The notes under the pieces: model-generated
What the model was told of the DNA's origin: nothing
What the model saw: only the letters and a program-made list of their open reading frames with translations
The model's database searches: none
Position numbers and translations under genes: made by a program
Part shown: positions 52,641-61,829 of the stretch, in pieces
Numbering within the stretch: the stretch's first letter is position 1
Layout: each line of letters starts with the position of its first letter
NCBI RefSeq assembly: GCF_029850875.1
Contig: NZ_JAOVAM010000001.1
Span: 1-64,000 of the forward strand
Origin: Rothia similimucilaginosa
GTDB lineage: Bacteria; Actinomycetota; Actinomycetes; Actinomycetales; Micrococcaceae
Length of the DNA stretch: 64,000 nt
Direction: 5' to 3'

Positions 52641-55600
52641 TTAGACGTCCAGGGCGACCACACCGCGGCGGACCGCCTCAATCGCCTCTTCACAGCGGGC
52701 GCGAATCACCGGGTCCAGTGAGCGGATGTGCGCGATCTGGTCCAGTGCGTCCAGTACCTGCTTTGCCCAGCGCACGAAGTCGCCGGCGGCAAGGCCGGTG
52801 TCCTCGATTGCCTTTGCGAGGTGCGCGCCGTTCGCCCAGGCGTACATGGGTTCGACCAGACCGAAGTCGCATGTCGGGGTCGGGGTGACCTTGAACTGTT
52901 CCTCAGCTGCGTTCAGGTCGGCGAGGCGCTGCGTAATCGTCGCAATGGGTGCGCGCAGGGACGGGTGCGGGTAGTGAGCCAGGTATTCCACCGCGTCGCG
53001 CTTACCCTGGTAGGTCAGTGCGGCAACGGTTGCCGCGATGGCGGCGGGTTCCAGTCCATCGAGGAAGTGCGCGTCCAGGCACAGAGCGGTCAGCAGGTCG
53101 CGCTCGCCGTAGATGCGGCGCAGAGCCTGGCCGCCGGTAGTTAGCGATAATTCGTTATCCGCGGTGCGCTCGACGTAGCCGTAGCTTTCCAGCAGGCGCG
53201 CAATGCGGTTGAAGACCTGCGCGATCGTGTTGGTGCGGCGGGCAATCTGACGGCGCAACCCTTCCGTTTCAGAGTTGAGCTTCTGCCAGCGCTCAGCCCA
53301 ACGCATGTGGTTCGCGCGGTCGGAGCAGCCGTGGCACGGGTGGTTACGCAGCTGAGCCTGCAGAGCCTCCAGTTGTGCGTCAACGCTGTTCTGACGAGTC
53401 GGGATGTTCTGCTGCGCGAGCGCTCGAGGGGCGCGGCCGTCGTAGAGTGCCTGGCGCATGCGGCTTGCGGTATCACGGCGTTCCTTGGCGGTTTTGAGGC
53501 TCAGGCGCTTGGGGATTTTGATGCGTGAGACCGGTTCGATGGCGCCTTCGAAGTCGCGAGTTGAGGCGGTGCGCTGGTGCGCGTCCTCGGTAACGATGCC
53601 GATGCGCGGGTCGGCGTGCGAATCGGAGCGGGTGATGACGACTGCGTAGCCGCGGGAGCGGCCATGTGGAATGTAGATGATGTCGCCCGGCAATAGCTGC
53701 TGGATGCTGTGGTGTGCCTGCGCGCGTGCGTGGCGTTCGTTGCTCTTGGATGCCTTCTTTTCCAGTTCGGCGATGTGGCGGCTGAGCTGGACGTATTCGG
53801 TGAAGTCGCCCAGGTGGCATGCCATTGCTTCGCGGTAGCCTTCGAGGGCGTTTTCGTTTTTGCGTACGCGGGAGGCGACGCCCACGACCGATTTGTCTGC
53901 CTGGAACTGTGCGAAGGAGGATTCCAGGATTTTGCGGGTGCGTTCGGCGCCGTAGGAGGCGATGAGGTTTGCCGCCATATTGTAGGTGGGGCGGAATGAG
54001 GAGTTCAGCGGGTAGGTGCGTGTTGAGGCAAGGGTTGCCACGTGTTCCGGGGACATGCCGGGGCGCCACATGACAACCGCGTGGCCTTCGATGTCGATGC
54101 TGCGGCGGCCGGCGCGTCCGGTTAGTTGGGTGTATTCACCGGGGGTGATGTCCACGTGGGATTCGCCGTTGTATTTGGTGAGCTTCTCCAGGATGACGGT
54201 GCGTGCAGGCATGTTGATGCCCAGTGCGAGGGTTTCGGTGGCGAAGACCAGCTTGATGAGGCCTTGTGCGAAGAGGGTTTCTACAACCTCCTTGAACAGT
54301 GGCAGTAAGCCGGCGTGGTGTGCGGCGATACCGCGAATGAGGCCGTCACGCCACTCGTAGTAGCCGAGGGTGTTCAGGTCGCGGGTGTCTAGGTGGGATG
54401 TTGCTTCCGCGATGTAGGCGCGGATGGTCTGCTGCTGTTCAGGGGTGGTCAGTGTAATATCGGCGGATACGCAGTGGCTGACTGCGCCGTCGCAACCGGC
54501 ACGGGAGAAGATAAAGCAAATGGCCGGTAGCAGTCCCTGCTTGTCGAGGGCGCGCACCATCTCGGGGCGGGTAATGCGCTGCGGGCGCAGGGGCTTCTGC
54601 TCACCGCGCGCATCAAAGTCCCGGTCGTTACTGAAATGATTATTATTGAAGCCATCGCGACGGTTTGCGCCGCTGCTGAATGTCTCATTCAGCCAGCCCT
54701 CACGACGGTGACGGAAACGTTCACGCTTGCCACCGTAACGTCCACGGCCCGGTGCGGAACGGAAGCCGGGGCGTAGCGCTTTCAGCTGCGGGTTTAGGCG
54801 CAGACCGGCCAGCAGGGGGTTGGTGCCCGACTCTACGGTTGTTCCGCGCTGCTTAGCTTTCTGTGCCTTCTTCGCCTGCTTGCGGGAGAGCTTCTCCTCC
54901 GGCTCCTGGGTCTTGCCCTGTGCGGAGTTGTCTTCGGGTACGAACAGGTCCACCACACGGTGACCGACCATCATGTGCTGCCACAGGGGCACCGGACGGT
55001 GCTCAGAAACAATAATGTCCGTGCCGCCGCGTACCGTATCCAGCCACGCGCCGAACTCCTCAACGTTCGACACCGTCGCCGATAGAGAGATAACGTTTAC
55101 ATGCTCGGGAAGGTGAATAATTGCCTCTTCCCATACTGCGCCGCGGAAACGGTCCGCGAGGTAGTGCACCTCATCCATCACCACGTAGCCTAGGCCGGTT
55201 AGTGTGGTCGAGTTGGCGTAGAGCATGTTGCGCAGGACCTCGGTGGTCATCACGACCACGGGTGCTTCCGTGTTGATGCTCGTATCGCCGGTCAGCAGAC
55301 CCACGTAATCTTCACCGTACGCGCGCACAAAGTCGTGGTACTTCTGGTTGCTCAGCGCCTTAATGGGGGTCGTATAGAACGCTTTCATGCCGCGGCGTAG
55401 CGCCAGGTATATGCCGAATTCACCCACAATGGTCTTACCGGCACCGGTGGGTGCGGCAACGAGGACGGAGCGGTCCGCCTCCACGGCGGCACACGCCTGA
55501 CGCTGAAAATCATCCAGCGGAAAATCTAGGGACGCCTCAAAAGCGCCGAGGGCAGTCTTTGCGTAGGCGGCGCGCTCTCGGGATGCGGTGTAGGCGGCAG

Positions 55601-55679
55601 CGTAGTCGGTGTGCTGCGCCGGAGTCTGTGCGTTAGAAGTGTGTGCGTCGGATGTGTGCTGTGCGTGGTGCTTGCTCAT
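52641..55679 (-). CDS. helY: DEAD/DEAH-box RNA helicase HelY (Ski2/Mtr4-like)
   Basis: Large ATP-dependent RNA helicase. Motifs in order: FQRQACAAVE, Walker A APTGAGKTIVGE, TTPIKALSNQK, LTGDTSIN, MDEVHYLADR (motif II DEVH), SLSATVSN, then in domain 2 IAAHHAGLLPLFKEVVE, FATETLALGINMPARTV and QLTGRAGRRSIDIEGHAV. The C-terminal DSHCT-like domain follows. An Arg-rich insertion (~260-330) between the RecA domains is low complexity. I start at ATG 55679 (1012 residues). In actinobacteria it usually sits beside tatC, as here. Confidence 0.93.
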   Translation of the reverse strand: MSKHHAQHTSDAHTSNAQTPAQHTDYAAAYTASRERAAYAKTALGAFEASLDFPLDDFQRQACAAVEADRSVLVAAPTGAGKTIVGEFGIYLALRRGMKAFYTTPIKALSNQKYHDFVRAYGEDYVGLLTGDTSINTEAPVVVMTTEVLRNMLYANSTTLTGLGYVVMDEVHYLADRFRGAVWEEAIIHLPEHVNVISLSATVSNVEEFGAWLDTVRGGTDIIVSEHRPVPLWQHMMVGHRVVDLFVPEDNSAQGKTQEPEEKLSRKQAKKAQKAKQRGTTVESGTNPLLAGLRLNPQLKALRPGFRSAPGRGRYGGKRERFRHRREGWLNETFSSGANRRDGFNNNHFSNDRDFDARGEQKPLRPQRITRPEMVRALDKQGLLPAICFIFSRAGCDGAVSHCVSADITLTTPEQQQTIRAYIAEATSHLDTRDLNTLGYYEWRDGLIRGIAAHHAGLLPLFKEVVETLFAQGLIKLVFATETLALGINMPARTVILEKLTKYNGESHVDITPGEYTQLTGRAGRRSIDIEGHAVVMWRPGMSPEHVATLASTRTYPLNSSFRPTYNMAANLIASYGAERTRKILESSFAQFQADKSVVGVASRVRKNENALEGYREAMACHLGDFTEYVQLSRHIAELEKKASKSNERHARAQAHHSIQQLLPGDIIYIPHGRSRGYAVVITRSDSHADPRIGIVTEDAHQRTASTRDFEGAIEPVSRIKIPKRLSLKTAKERRDTASRMRQALYDGRAPRALAQQNIPTRQNSVDAQLEALQAQLRNHPCHGCSDRANHMRWAERWQKLNSETEGLRRQIARRTNTIAQVFNRIARLLESYGYVERTADNELSLTTGGQALRRIYGERDLLTALCLDAHFLDGLEPAAIAATVAALTYQGKRDAVEYLAHYPHPSLRAPIATITQRLADLNAAEEQFKVTPTPTCDFGLVEPMYAWANGAHLAKAIEDTGLAAGDFVRWAKQVLDALDQIAHIRSLDPVIRARCEEAIEAVRRGVVALDV

Positions 55680-55811
55680 AGTATGTCCAGTGTAACGGTT
55701 CGCCTGCCGCGAGTCTCCAGAAAGCATCCTGCACGGGTACTAATCCGGTATGGGCGAACAGCGAGCGTATCGGTGGCGTGCGAGAGGGATGCGGTTTTGT
55801 GGAACATGCGA

Positions 55812-55846
55812 AAAGGGGCGGGATACAGGTTCTCTGTATCCCGCCC
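55812..55846 (-). terminator. Terminator of tatC
   Basis: GGGCGGGATACAG (55816-55828) pairs exactly with 55834-55846; on the minus strand CTTTTCG follows. Confidence 0.85.
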
Positions 55847-55882
55847 GTTGCAGCGACGTTGCTCAAAGCAAACTCTATTTAG

Positions 55883-56764
55883 TTAGGAAGTCTTCTCTTC
55901 CTCAAAGTAACCCATCTTAGCTAGGTCTTCACTGCTGGTTGCGGTGTTTAGGCTTGCTTCATCCGTACCCTGAGCCAGCTTGACAAGCTTGCGGTCGCGG
56001 TGCTTGTCGTTGATCATGCAGATGCCGATTGCTGCGAAGAAGAAAATCAGCAGCGGCGCCATGAGTACGAACATCATCATGATGTCGCTACCGGGTGCGG
56101 TCAGCGCTGCAATCACTGCGACGAGGACGACGACCCAACGCCAGGACTTCAGGATGGTCTTGCCTCGGATGAGGCCGAGCATGTTAACGCCAACCAGAAT
56201 CACCGGGATGATGAAGGCGCAGGAGAACGTCACAACAAACTTCAGGATGAAGGAGATGTACACGCCCGCGTCAATGTAGTTACTTTCGTTGACGGGGGTG
56301 AACTTCAGCAGTGCGTAGACTACGCCGGGGAGGGTGAAGTAGGAGATGGCGACACCGCAGGCAAACGCGAAAATAGATGCGGTGAGGAAGCCGAAGAGGT
56401 ACTTCTTTTCCTTGGTGTGCAGTGCCGGCAGCAGGAATCGCAGTGCCTGGTAGAGCCAGACGGGAGAAGCGATGACCAGGCCAATGTACATACCGACCTT
56501 AAGCAGCTGGTCGAAAGGAGATGCGACGCTACCGTAGTTCAGGTTTGCGTTGCGGCCGGTTTCTGAATTGATCTGTTGCAGGGGCGCAGAGATCATTTCA
56601 ATGAAAGGCTGGTAGAGGAAGACCGTACCGATGATGGCTGCGATGATGGTTGCGATAGCCGCTTTGATGAGGCGGTCGCGGAATTCGCGTAGGTGTTCCT
56701 TGAGTTCCATGCGCGCTTCAGGGTTGAGTTTGCGGTTGCGCACGTCCTGGTCGGGTGTTGCCAC
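55883..56764 (-). CDS. tatC: Sec-independent protein translocase subunit TatC
   Basis: Receptor of the twin-arginine pathway that binds signal peptides of folded exported proteins. It has the cytoplasmic N-terminal motif MELKEHLREFRDRLIKA, six membrane segments, and FLLPALHTKEKKYLFGF. 293 residues with a charged cytoplasmic C-terminal tail. It is 131 bases downstream of tatA, with a hairpin between them. Confidence 0.95.
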   Translation of the reverse strand: MATPDQDVRNRKLNPEARMELKEHLREFRDRLIKAAIATIIAAIIGTVFLYQPFIEMISAPLQQINSETGRNANLNYGSVASPFDQLLKVGMYIGLVIASPVWLYQALRFLLPALHTKEKKYLFGFLTASIFAFACGVAISYFTLPGVVYALLKFTPVNESNYIDAGVYISFILKFVVTFSCAFIIPVILVGVNMLGLIRGKTILKSWRWVVVLVAVIAALTAPGSDIMMMFVLMAPLLIFFFAAIGICMINDKHRDRKLVKLAQGTDEASLNTATSSEDLAKMGYFEEEKTS

Positions 56765-56837
56765 GTGGTGTCCTCTGGGTATCGGTGCCGTGTATGATTC
56801 GGCTGAGGGGGCTGGTGGGGTTTTATGGGGTGGTGCC

Positions 56838-56874
56838 GCAAAACCCGTGCCGGCCGGTGGGCTGGCACGGGTTT
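56838..56874 (-). terminator. Hairpin between tatA and tatC
   Basis: AAACCCGTGCC (56841-56851) pairs exactly with GGCACGGGTTT (56864-56874); on the minus strand the stem runs into TTTTGC. It may partly terminate tatA transcripts and so set a high TatA to TatC ratio. Confidence 0.75.
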
Positions 56875-56895
56875 GGTGCGTCGGGGGCGAGACCG

Positions 56896-57132
56896 TTACT
56901 TAGTTTCGGTCTTGCCGTTGTCTACTACCTCAGCGGTGACGACCTCTTCGCCGTCCTTCTCGCGGGGGTCCTTCTTGGAGTCGTTCTTCAGGCCCTCAAC
57001 TTCGGTCTTGAAGATGCGCATGGACTGGCCGAGGCTGCGTGCCATGCCGGGCAGCTTGGGTGCGCCGAAGAGCAGGACGATAAGGAGGATAACGACGATG
57101 ATGGTCGCGGGGTGGCTGAAAATCTGGCCCAT
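56896..57132 (-). CDS. tatA: Twin-arginine translocase subunit TatA
   Basis: Pore-forming small subunit. One N-terminal membrane helix (~9-23) is followed by the hallmark [25 protein letters not shown] amphipathic region (LFGAPKLPG then an amphipathic helix) and a charged tail. 78 residues. AGAAAGGC precedes ATG. Next to tatC and downstream of pafBC, as in many actinobacteria. Confidence 0.94.
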   Translation of the reverse strand: MGQIFSHPATIIVVILLIVLLFGAPKLPGMARSLGQSMRIFKTEVEGLKNDSKKDPREKDGEEVVTAEVVDNGKTETK

Positions 57133-57147
57133 GGTGTGCCTTTCTGG

Positions 57148-57486
57148 TTAGAGCAGGTCTCCGATGTTTTGAGGTTGGCCGAGTCGATCTCGTCGGGAGA
57201 CCCGTCGCTTGATCCGCTCAGACCTGCGTGTCTGCTTACCTTGTTCGTAGTTATTGTATGCCTCGGTGATGGGCGTGAATACCCCGAGGGTGGTGTCTCG
57301 CGGGAGTTTTCGGCTTGCGTTCGCTTGCGCTGCGTCGAATTGTCCCTCGATTGACTCGACCCAGGTTACGGTTTCGTCAAGGAGCGTGAAACCGCGAGTG
57401 AGTGCTTTGTAGGTGAACCATGCCAAATAGAGGAGCGAGCAGATGATGAGCGCGCCCCATAGCAAAATCCAGAACCACCAAGACAT
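57148..57486 (-). CDS. Small membrane protein, function unknown
   Basis: A 112-residue protein with one N-terminal membrane segment (SWWFWILLWGALIICSLLY) and a basic, Arg-rich C-terminus (~80-105, with RRSERIKRRVSRRD). No family recognised. The gene ends 16 bases before tatA and probably shares its transcript. TATAAT lies exactly six bases before ATG 57486, a very clear leaderless-type start; an ATG five codons upstream lies inside that -10 box region. Confidence 0.75.
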   Translation of the reverse strand: MSWWFWILLWGALIICSLLYLAWFTYKALTRGFTLLDETVTWVESIEGQFDAAQANASRKLPRDTTLGVFTPITEAYNNYEQGKQTRRSERIKRRVSRRDRLGQPQNIGDLL

Positions 57487-57565
57487 GAGCCCATTATACA
57501 AGTTTTAGGTTAATGTTTTGGCGCCTTAGATGGGTTTTGGGACGTTTTTGCTTGTGGGTGAAGTG

Positions 57566-59830
57566 CTATTTTTCTGTGGGCGCACTTGCGGGCACACCGC
57601 TGCGGCTGCTCGCCTTAAGTGTTTGCAACTGGTCAAGCAACGCCGCGCGCAGGTGCGCCGGACCGATGAGTTCGAGGGCACCTCGGTGCGCGATGACGGT
57701 GTCGAGGATGTTCTTATCGCCAGCGCCGTGGGCGTTGTTGTAGTAGTGGATGCGCACGTATTGGGTGCGTGAAGCCTTCTTCACGTGGTGGGTGCTTCGG
57801 CGCATGTACGTTGCGGTGAGAGTACCGAGCGGCTCACCGCTGGGAATATGTTCGGTCGGGTGAATACGCAACTCAGCAAAGGGGTTGCTCTGAGTGTTGT
57901 GCTGTTGTGCGTGCCAATGAGGGACAGTGTCACCGGTGACCGGGTGGGTACGACCCTCACCCGCCTCGTGAATATGGTTGATACGGGTGAGGCGGAAGTT
58001 ACGCCAGAAAGTAGGGGGCTTCTCCCCCGCCTCGTTGCCTGCAACCTCACCGGTGGCTGCGTTAGCAAAAGCCTCAGGTGCATACTCAGGGACCTCTTCA
58101 CCGCGCGCGGTATAGTAGCGTTCCTCAGCGGTACGGCACCACGCATGCAGATACATGTGGTCGCGGTGCAACACCAACGCATACGGGTCCACCAGACGAT
58201 CCGCGGCACGCTCAGAGGTACCGTACCCAATGGTCACGGCGTTGCCGCTACTCAGAGCGGCAGTCGCCTCCTGCAACAAAGGCTCCTCCGGGGCGAAGCA
58301 CAGGTGCTGAGCATAGACGGGCGCGTTCGGGTATGCGGCGGCGAGCGCCGCCCGGATACTGCCCAGACGGGCATCCGCCGGGTGCAGAATATCTGCGGCA
58401 GAGAGGGTAAAGACAAGAATGGCGAGCTCAGTGTCAGTAAGGCTCGCGTAGTTCAGCAGCGTGTTTGGGGTGGCGCCGTCAAAATCTGGCAGCAGGTTAA
58501 TGTAGGTGGGCTTGAGCGCGTCCGGGTCCTTGGGGTCAGACTCGAAGGGAACAGTATTGAAAGGAGATGCGTCTACCTGCGCGAAAATCTCGGCAATAGT
58601 TTTGCCGAGGGCACGGTTCTTGTCGGTGTCTACGCTGTAGAGGGTGTTGAGCTGGTTCAACGGCATGGGCGCCTCATCGTGGGCGCTCGCCCAGCGGTCG
58701 GCACGGTGCAAACCCAGGAGCAGATCCACAAGGTCGTCGAGAGAGTTGTTACGGTTGCGCTGGTTGATATCTGTCCAGGTGCCGGGGTCTTCAACTGCGC
58801 CGCTGTGCAGGGCGGTGAGGGTGCGCAACAGCTGCTGCTGGGCGGCGTAGCTGTCACGCTGGCGGGTAGAGGCAGCCTCGGATTCCTCGGGCGGCTCGAT
58901 AACGCAACTGTAGCTGGTCGCCGCCACAGCGCTATCAATCGTGCCGTACGAGGGCACGGTGAAAGGCTCCGAAAGTGTGGAATCGGCGCTGACCTCCACG
59001 ACTGACAGGTACTCTTCGTATCCCCTGATGTCTTCTAGCCAGTTCTTAGCGTTGAACGTCGTGTTGATGGGGATCGAATCGATACGCGAGAGCATCGTGA
59101 GCTTCTGAATACGGCTAGCACGGAATGTGTACTCCTTACGTTCCGCACTCTCGGTGTAGTACCCGACGAAGTACCAGGTGCCGTAACGGTAACCAATACC
59201 GGCAACACTGACCTTCTCCTGTATACGGGTTGCACCGGCAGCCGTCTGATAGGTGAACGTGACCGTCTTACGCTCCGCATAGGCGGTAAACAGTTCATTT
59301 AGGTGGGGGTTATCGCTAAAGTAAATGCGCTGAAGGGGCTCACGGTAGGTGTGCAGGTTCTTCGCGCGCTGACGCTTGCCGGTCTTCGGGTCCTGGATCT
59401 TCGCTGCGGCGAGTGCCTCGTCAGTGAGGTTCTTGCTGGTGAGCGCAATCTTACGCAGGATGCGGTAGGCATCATCCTGTAGCTCGGTGCCTTCCCAGCC
59501 TCGCAGGATGGTGTTGATGAGGCGGAACTCCTCAGCAGTGGGGTTCCAGGCGGGCAGCTTTGCGGCGTTGCTGGGTTCGAGGCGGTAGCGCTCCCCCAGA
59601 TCCGTGGTCACGTGGGTGATGTGCGCGCCGGCATCACGCAGGGTCTGCTTGGCTCGTTCAAAGGCGCGTTCCTGGGCCTCGTTGAGGGAGCCGTTAGCGC
59701 GTGTGCTAATACCGAGCAGGGTCAGTAGCTCGTTGCGGCTGATGCCCTGGGTTCGGGTTGCGGTGTCGGGTGTCTCGGCGGCGGTGGCGAGGCGGTGAAG
59801 AGTCATGTAAAGCTGAGCTGCGGTGGACAT
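57566..59830 (-). CDS. pafBC: Fused WYL-domain DNA-damage regulator PafBC
   Basis: Transcription activator of the LexA-independent mycobacterial-type DNA damage response. The 754-residue protein holds two units in one chain: HTH plus WYL (TAAQLYMTLHRLATA at the start; VTFTYQTAAGATR...GIGYRYGTWYFVGYY) and a second WYL half (NAVTIGYGTSERAADRLVDPYALVLHRDHMYLHAWC has the core). PafB and PafC are separate genes in mycobacteria and fused in Arthrobacter relatives. The gene begins at ATG 59830 with TATGAT six bases upstream (leaderless type). It lies between the FKBP genes and tatA. Confidence 0.88.
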   Translation of the reverse strand: MSTAAQLYMTLHRLATAAETPDTATRTQGISRNELLTLLGISTRANGSLNEAQERAFERAKQTLRDAGAHITHVTTDLGERYRLEPSNAAKLPAWNPTAEEFRLINTILRGWEGTELQDDAYRILRKIALTSKNLTDEALAAAKIQDPKTGKRQRAKNLHTYREPLQRIYFSDNPHLNELFTAYAERKTVTFTYQTAAGATRIQEKVSVAGIGYRYGTWYFVGYYTESAERKEYTFRASRIQKLTMLSRIDSIPINTTFNAKNWLEDIRGYEEYLSVVEVSADSTLSEPFTVPSYGTIDSAVAATSYSCVIEPPEESEAASTRQRDSYAAQQQLLRTLTALHSGAVEDPGTWTDINQRNRNNSLDDLVDLLLGLHRADRWASAHDEAPMPLNQLNTLYSVDTDKNRALGKTIAEIFAQVDASPFNTVPFESDPKDPDALKPTYINLLPDFDGATPNTLLNYASLTDTELAILVFTLSAADILHPADARLGSIRAALAAAYPNAPVYAQHLCFAPEEPLLQEATAALSSGNAVTIGYGTSERAADRLVDPYALVLHRDHMYLHAWCRTAEERYYTARGEEVPEYAPEAFANAATGEVAGNEAGEKPPTFWRNFRLTRINHIHEAGEGRTHPVTGDTVPHWHAQQHNTQSNPFAELRIHPTEHIPSGEPLGTLTATYMRRSTHHVKKASRTQYVRIHYYNNAHGAGDKNILDTVIAHRGALELIGPAHLRAALLDQLQTLKASSRSGVPASAPTEK

Positions 59831-59981
59831 GATTCCATCATAACCTGTGTGTTCCGCAGCACTTACGTAGCGTATGGGGTGGCTGAGGGAGAAATACGCG
59901 GGTATAAAATCTCGCGGATGCGCTGATAGCCCGACGCCCAAAACCACGGTACACAAAACCCGGTACATAAAGTCGGGCAGG

Positions 59982-60026
59982 CAAAAGCCCGGTGCCCCTC
60001 CCACAATCGGGAGAAAGCACCGGGCT
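59982..60026 (-). terminator. Terminator of the small FKBP gene
   Basis: AGCCCGGTGC (59986-59995) pairs exactly with GCACCGGGCT (60017-60026), enclosing CTCCC/GGGAG; TTTTGCC follows on the minus strand. Confidence 0.85.
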
Positions 60027-60058
60027 AGATGTCTCTTATGCGAGAACCTGGCTAGTCC

Positions 60059-60454
60059 TTAGCGGACGTCCAGCAGGTCCACCACGAAAATCAGGGACTC
60101 ACCGGGTTTAATGACCGAACCTGCGCCGCGGTCACCGTACGCCATGTCGGCGGGAATCTCCAGGCGACGACGGCCGCCGACCTTCATGCCGAGCAGACCC
60201 TCATCCCAGCCACGGATAACCTGGCCAACGCCCACCTGGAACGGCAGCGGCTCGCCGCGGTTCCAGGACGCGTCAAACTCTTCACCGGTGGAGAATGCCA
60301 CACCAACGTAGTGGGTGAGCACGCGGGAGCCGGCAACAACCTCAGCGCCTGCACCCTCGATCAGATCGGTGATGACCAGCTCGGTGGGCGCGTCGCCCTC
60401 GGGGAAATCGATTTCAGGCTTTTCGCGGTCGAGGTTACGCTGACCGAAAGACAT
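60059..60454 (-). CDS. FKBP-type peptidyl-prolyl isomerase, cytoplasmic
   Basis: Speeds proline isomerisation during folding. A single FKBP domain of 131 residues: VLTHYVGVAFSTGEEFDASW, PLPFQVGVGQVIRGWDEGL, GGRRRLEIPADMAYGDRGAG and LIFVVDLLDV. There is no signal peptide. AAAGGAG precedes ATG. It follows the larger FKBP lipoprotein gene by 114 bases, which contain a GC-rich hairpin without T run (60499-60533). Confidence 0.93.
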   Translation of the reverse strand: MSFGQRNLDREKPEIDFPEGDAPTELVITDLIEGAGAEVVAGSRVLTHYVGVAFSTGEEFDASWNRGEPLPFQVGVGQVIRGWDEGLLGMKVGGRRRLEIPADMAYGDRGAGSVIKPGESLIFVVDLLDVR

Positions 60455-60568
60455 GGGTGTCTCCTTTGATTGGTTCGAAATACATCGAAATAGTGGGTGC
60501 GCCCGCCGCCTAAGCCATATAAGCGGCGAGCGCGGTATAAAAATGTGACGTAAAACGTGGGTACCGGG

Positions 60569-61624
60569 CTACTGTGCGGTAGCCGAAGCGGTAGCTGCCG
60601 GGGTTGCGGTCGCAGAAGCGGTTGCCGAGGCGCTCGCCTGCGCAGCAGCCGCGCTAGAAGCTGCCTGAGCACGCTGCAAGGTCTGCGGGTTCTCCTCCGC
60701 TCCCAGAATATCAACCACGAACACGAGGGTACCCGAAGGCTTGGAGCCGCCGGCGTCGTTACCGTACGCCAGATCCGCCGGGATAATCAGCTCAACGCGG
60801 GAACCGACCTTCTTGCCCTTCAGGCCCTGGGTCCAGCCCTTGATAACACCCTGCAGGGAGATGCCCGTCGGGGTGGCAGCGTCGTAGTTGCTGTCAAAGA
60901 CCTTACCATCAGAGTACTTTACGCCAATGTAGCGCACGTAGACGGTATCGGTTTCCTTAACTTCAGCGCCCTCGCCCTCAATGAGGTTCTTCGAGACGAG
61001 CTCAGTGTATTCCTGCTTGGTGTCAGGCAGCTTGACGTCAGCCTTGCCGGTGGACTCGTCCAGCGTGAAGGACGGCAGCGACGGGTCAGCCTCAACAGCC
61101 TTACCGGTTGCGTACTTGGGCAGCTTTGTCTTCACGGTGTACACCTCAACGTTAGTTGCGGTACCGGGCGAAGCGGTCGTAGTGGTCACGCCCGCGGTGC
61201 TACGCTGCTGCAGAACGTTGGTGGTGTACGAGAAGGAACCGCCAACCTTAATCTTCTTGAGGGTTTCGTACACCTGCGGTGCAGCCTTCTTCAGCTGATC
61301 GTTAACCGGTAGCAGAATCGGCTCGCTGGAGTAAGTGGAACCGTTGAGCTTGCCGTCGGTGCCGTTGAATACGGCAGCCTCAACAAGCACGTAGTCACCA
61401 TCGTTGATGGAGTCGCCGTTACCTTCCTCAATCACGTACGCGGAGGGGCTAGAAGCGGCGAAGGGAGTTGCGAAGGACGCTTCAGGCTCAGCGGTCGCAT
61501 TCTTCAGGGTGTACTGCACCTTGGACAGGTCGCCATTATTAGACTGTGCACCACATGCAGACAGTGCGAGCGCGAGAGCTGCCGTGCTGGCACCGAAAAT
61601 AGTGAGCTTAGAGCGTTTGGTCAT
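60569..61624 (-). CDS. FKBP-type peptidyl-prolyl isomerase lipoprotein
   Basis: Cell-surface folding factor of 351 residues. Signal peptide with lipobox LALSACGAQ (Cys ~24). The C-terminal FKBP domain is clear (VYVRYIGVKYSDGKVFDSN, ISLQGVIKGWTQGLKGKKVGSRVELIIPADLAYGND is its core region, then TLVFVVDI). The middle (~70-170) is a degenerate FKBP-like half. The tail is Ala/Ser/Thr repeats. ATG 61624 with AGAGGA upstream; the frame is open further but without a ribosome site. Confidence 0.9.
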   Translation of the reverse strand: MTKRSKLTIFGASTAALALALSACGAQSNNGDLSKVQYTLKNATAEPEASFATPFAASSPSAYVIEEGNGDSINDGDYVLVEAAVFNGTDGKLNGSTYSSEPILLPVNDQLKKAAPQVYETLKKIKVGGSFSYTTNVLQQRSTAGVTTTTASPGTATNVEVYTVKTKLPKYATGKAVEADPSLPSFTLDESTGKADVKLPDTKQEYTELVSKNLIEGEGAEVKETDTVYVRYIGVKYSDGKVFDSNYDAATPTGISLQGVIKGWTQGLKGKKVGSRVELIIPADLAYGNDAGGSKPSGTLVFVVDILGAEENPQTLQRAQAASSAAAAQASASATASATATPAATASATAQ

Positions 61625-61829
61625 AGTGTTATCCTCTGGGGTTTTCTGTGAGAGTGGGGCGTATGAGTGCCCGTGTGCCACAGAACAGTTTACAGGTATA
61701 GGTTTAGCTGTTTTATGCTACGGCACGTAGCTGTGTTCAGGCTGTGTCGCGGCGCGGGGTGCGCTGGGAACTTTGGGCGGGAACACACCGTGCCGTGGTG
61801 TGGCGAGCCCGGGGCTTTAGCGGCGCTGT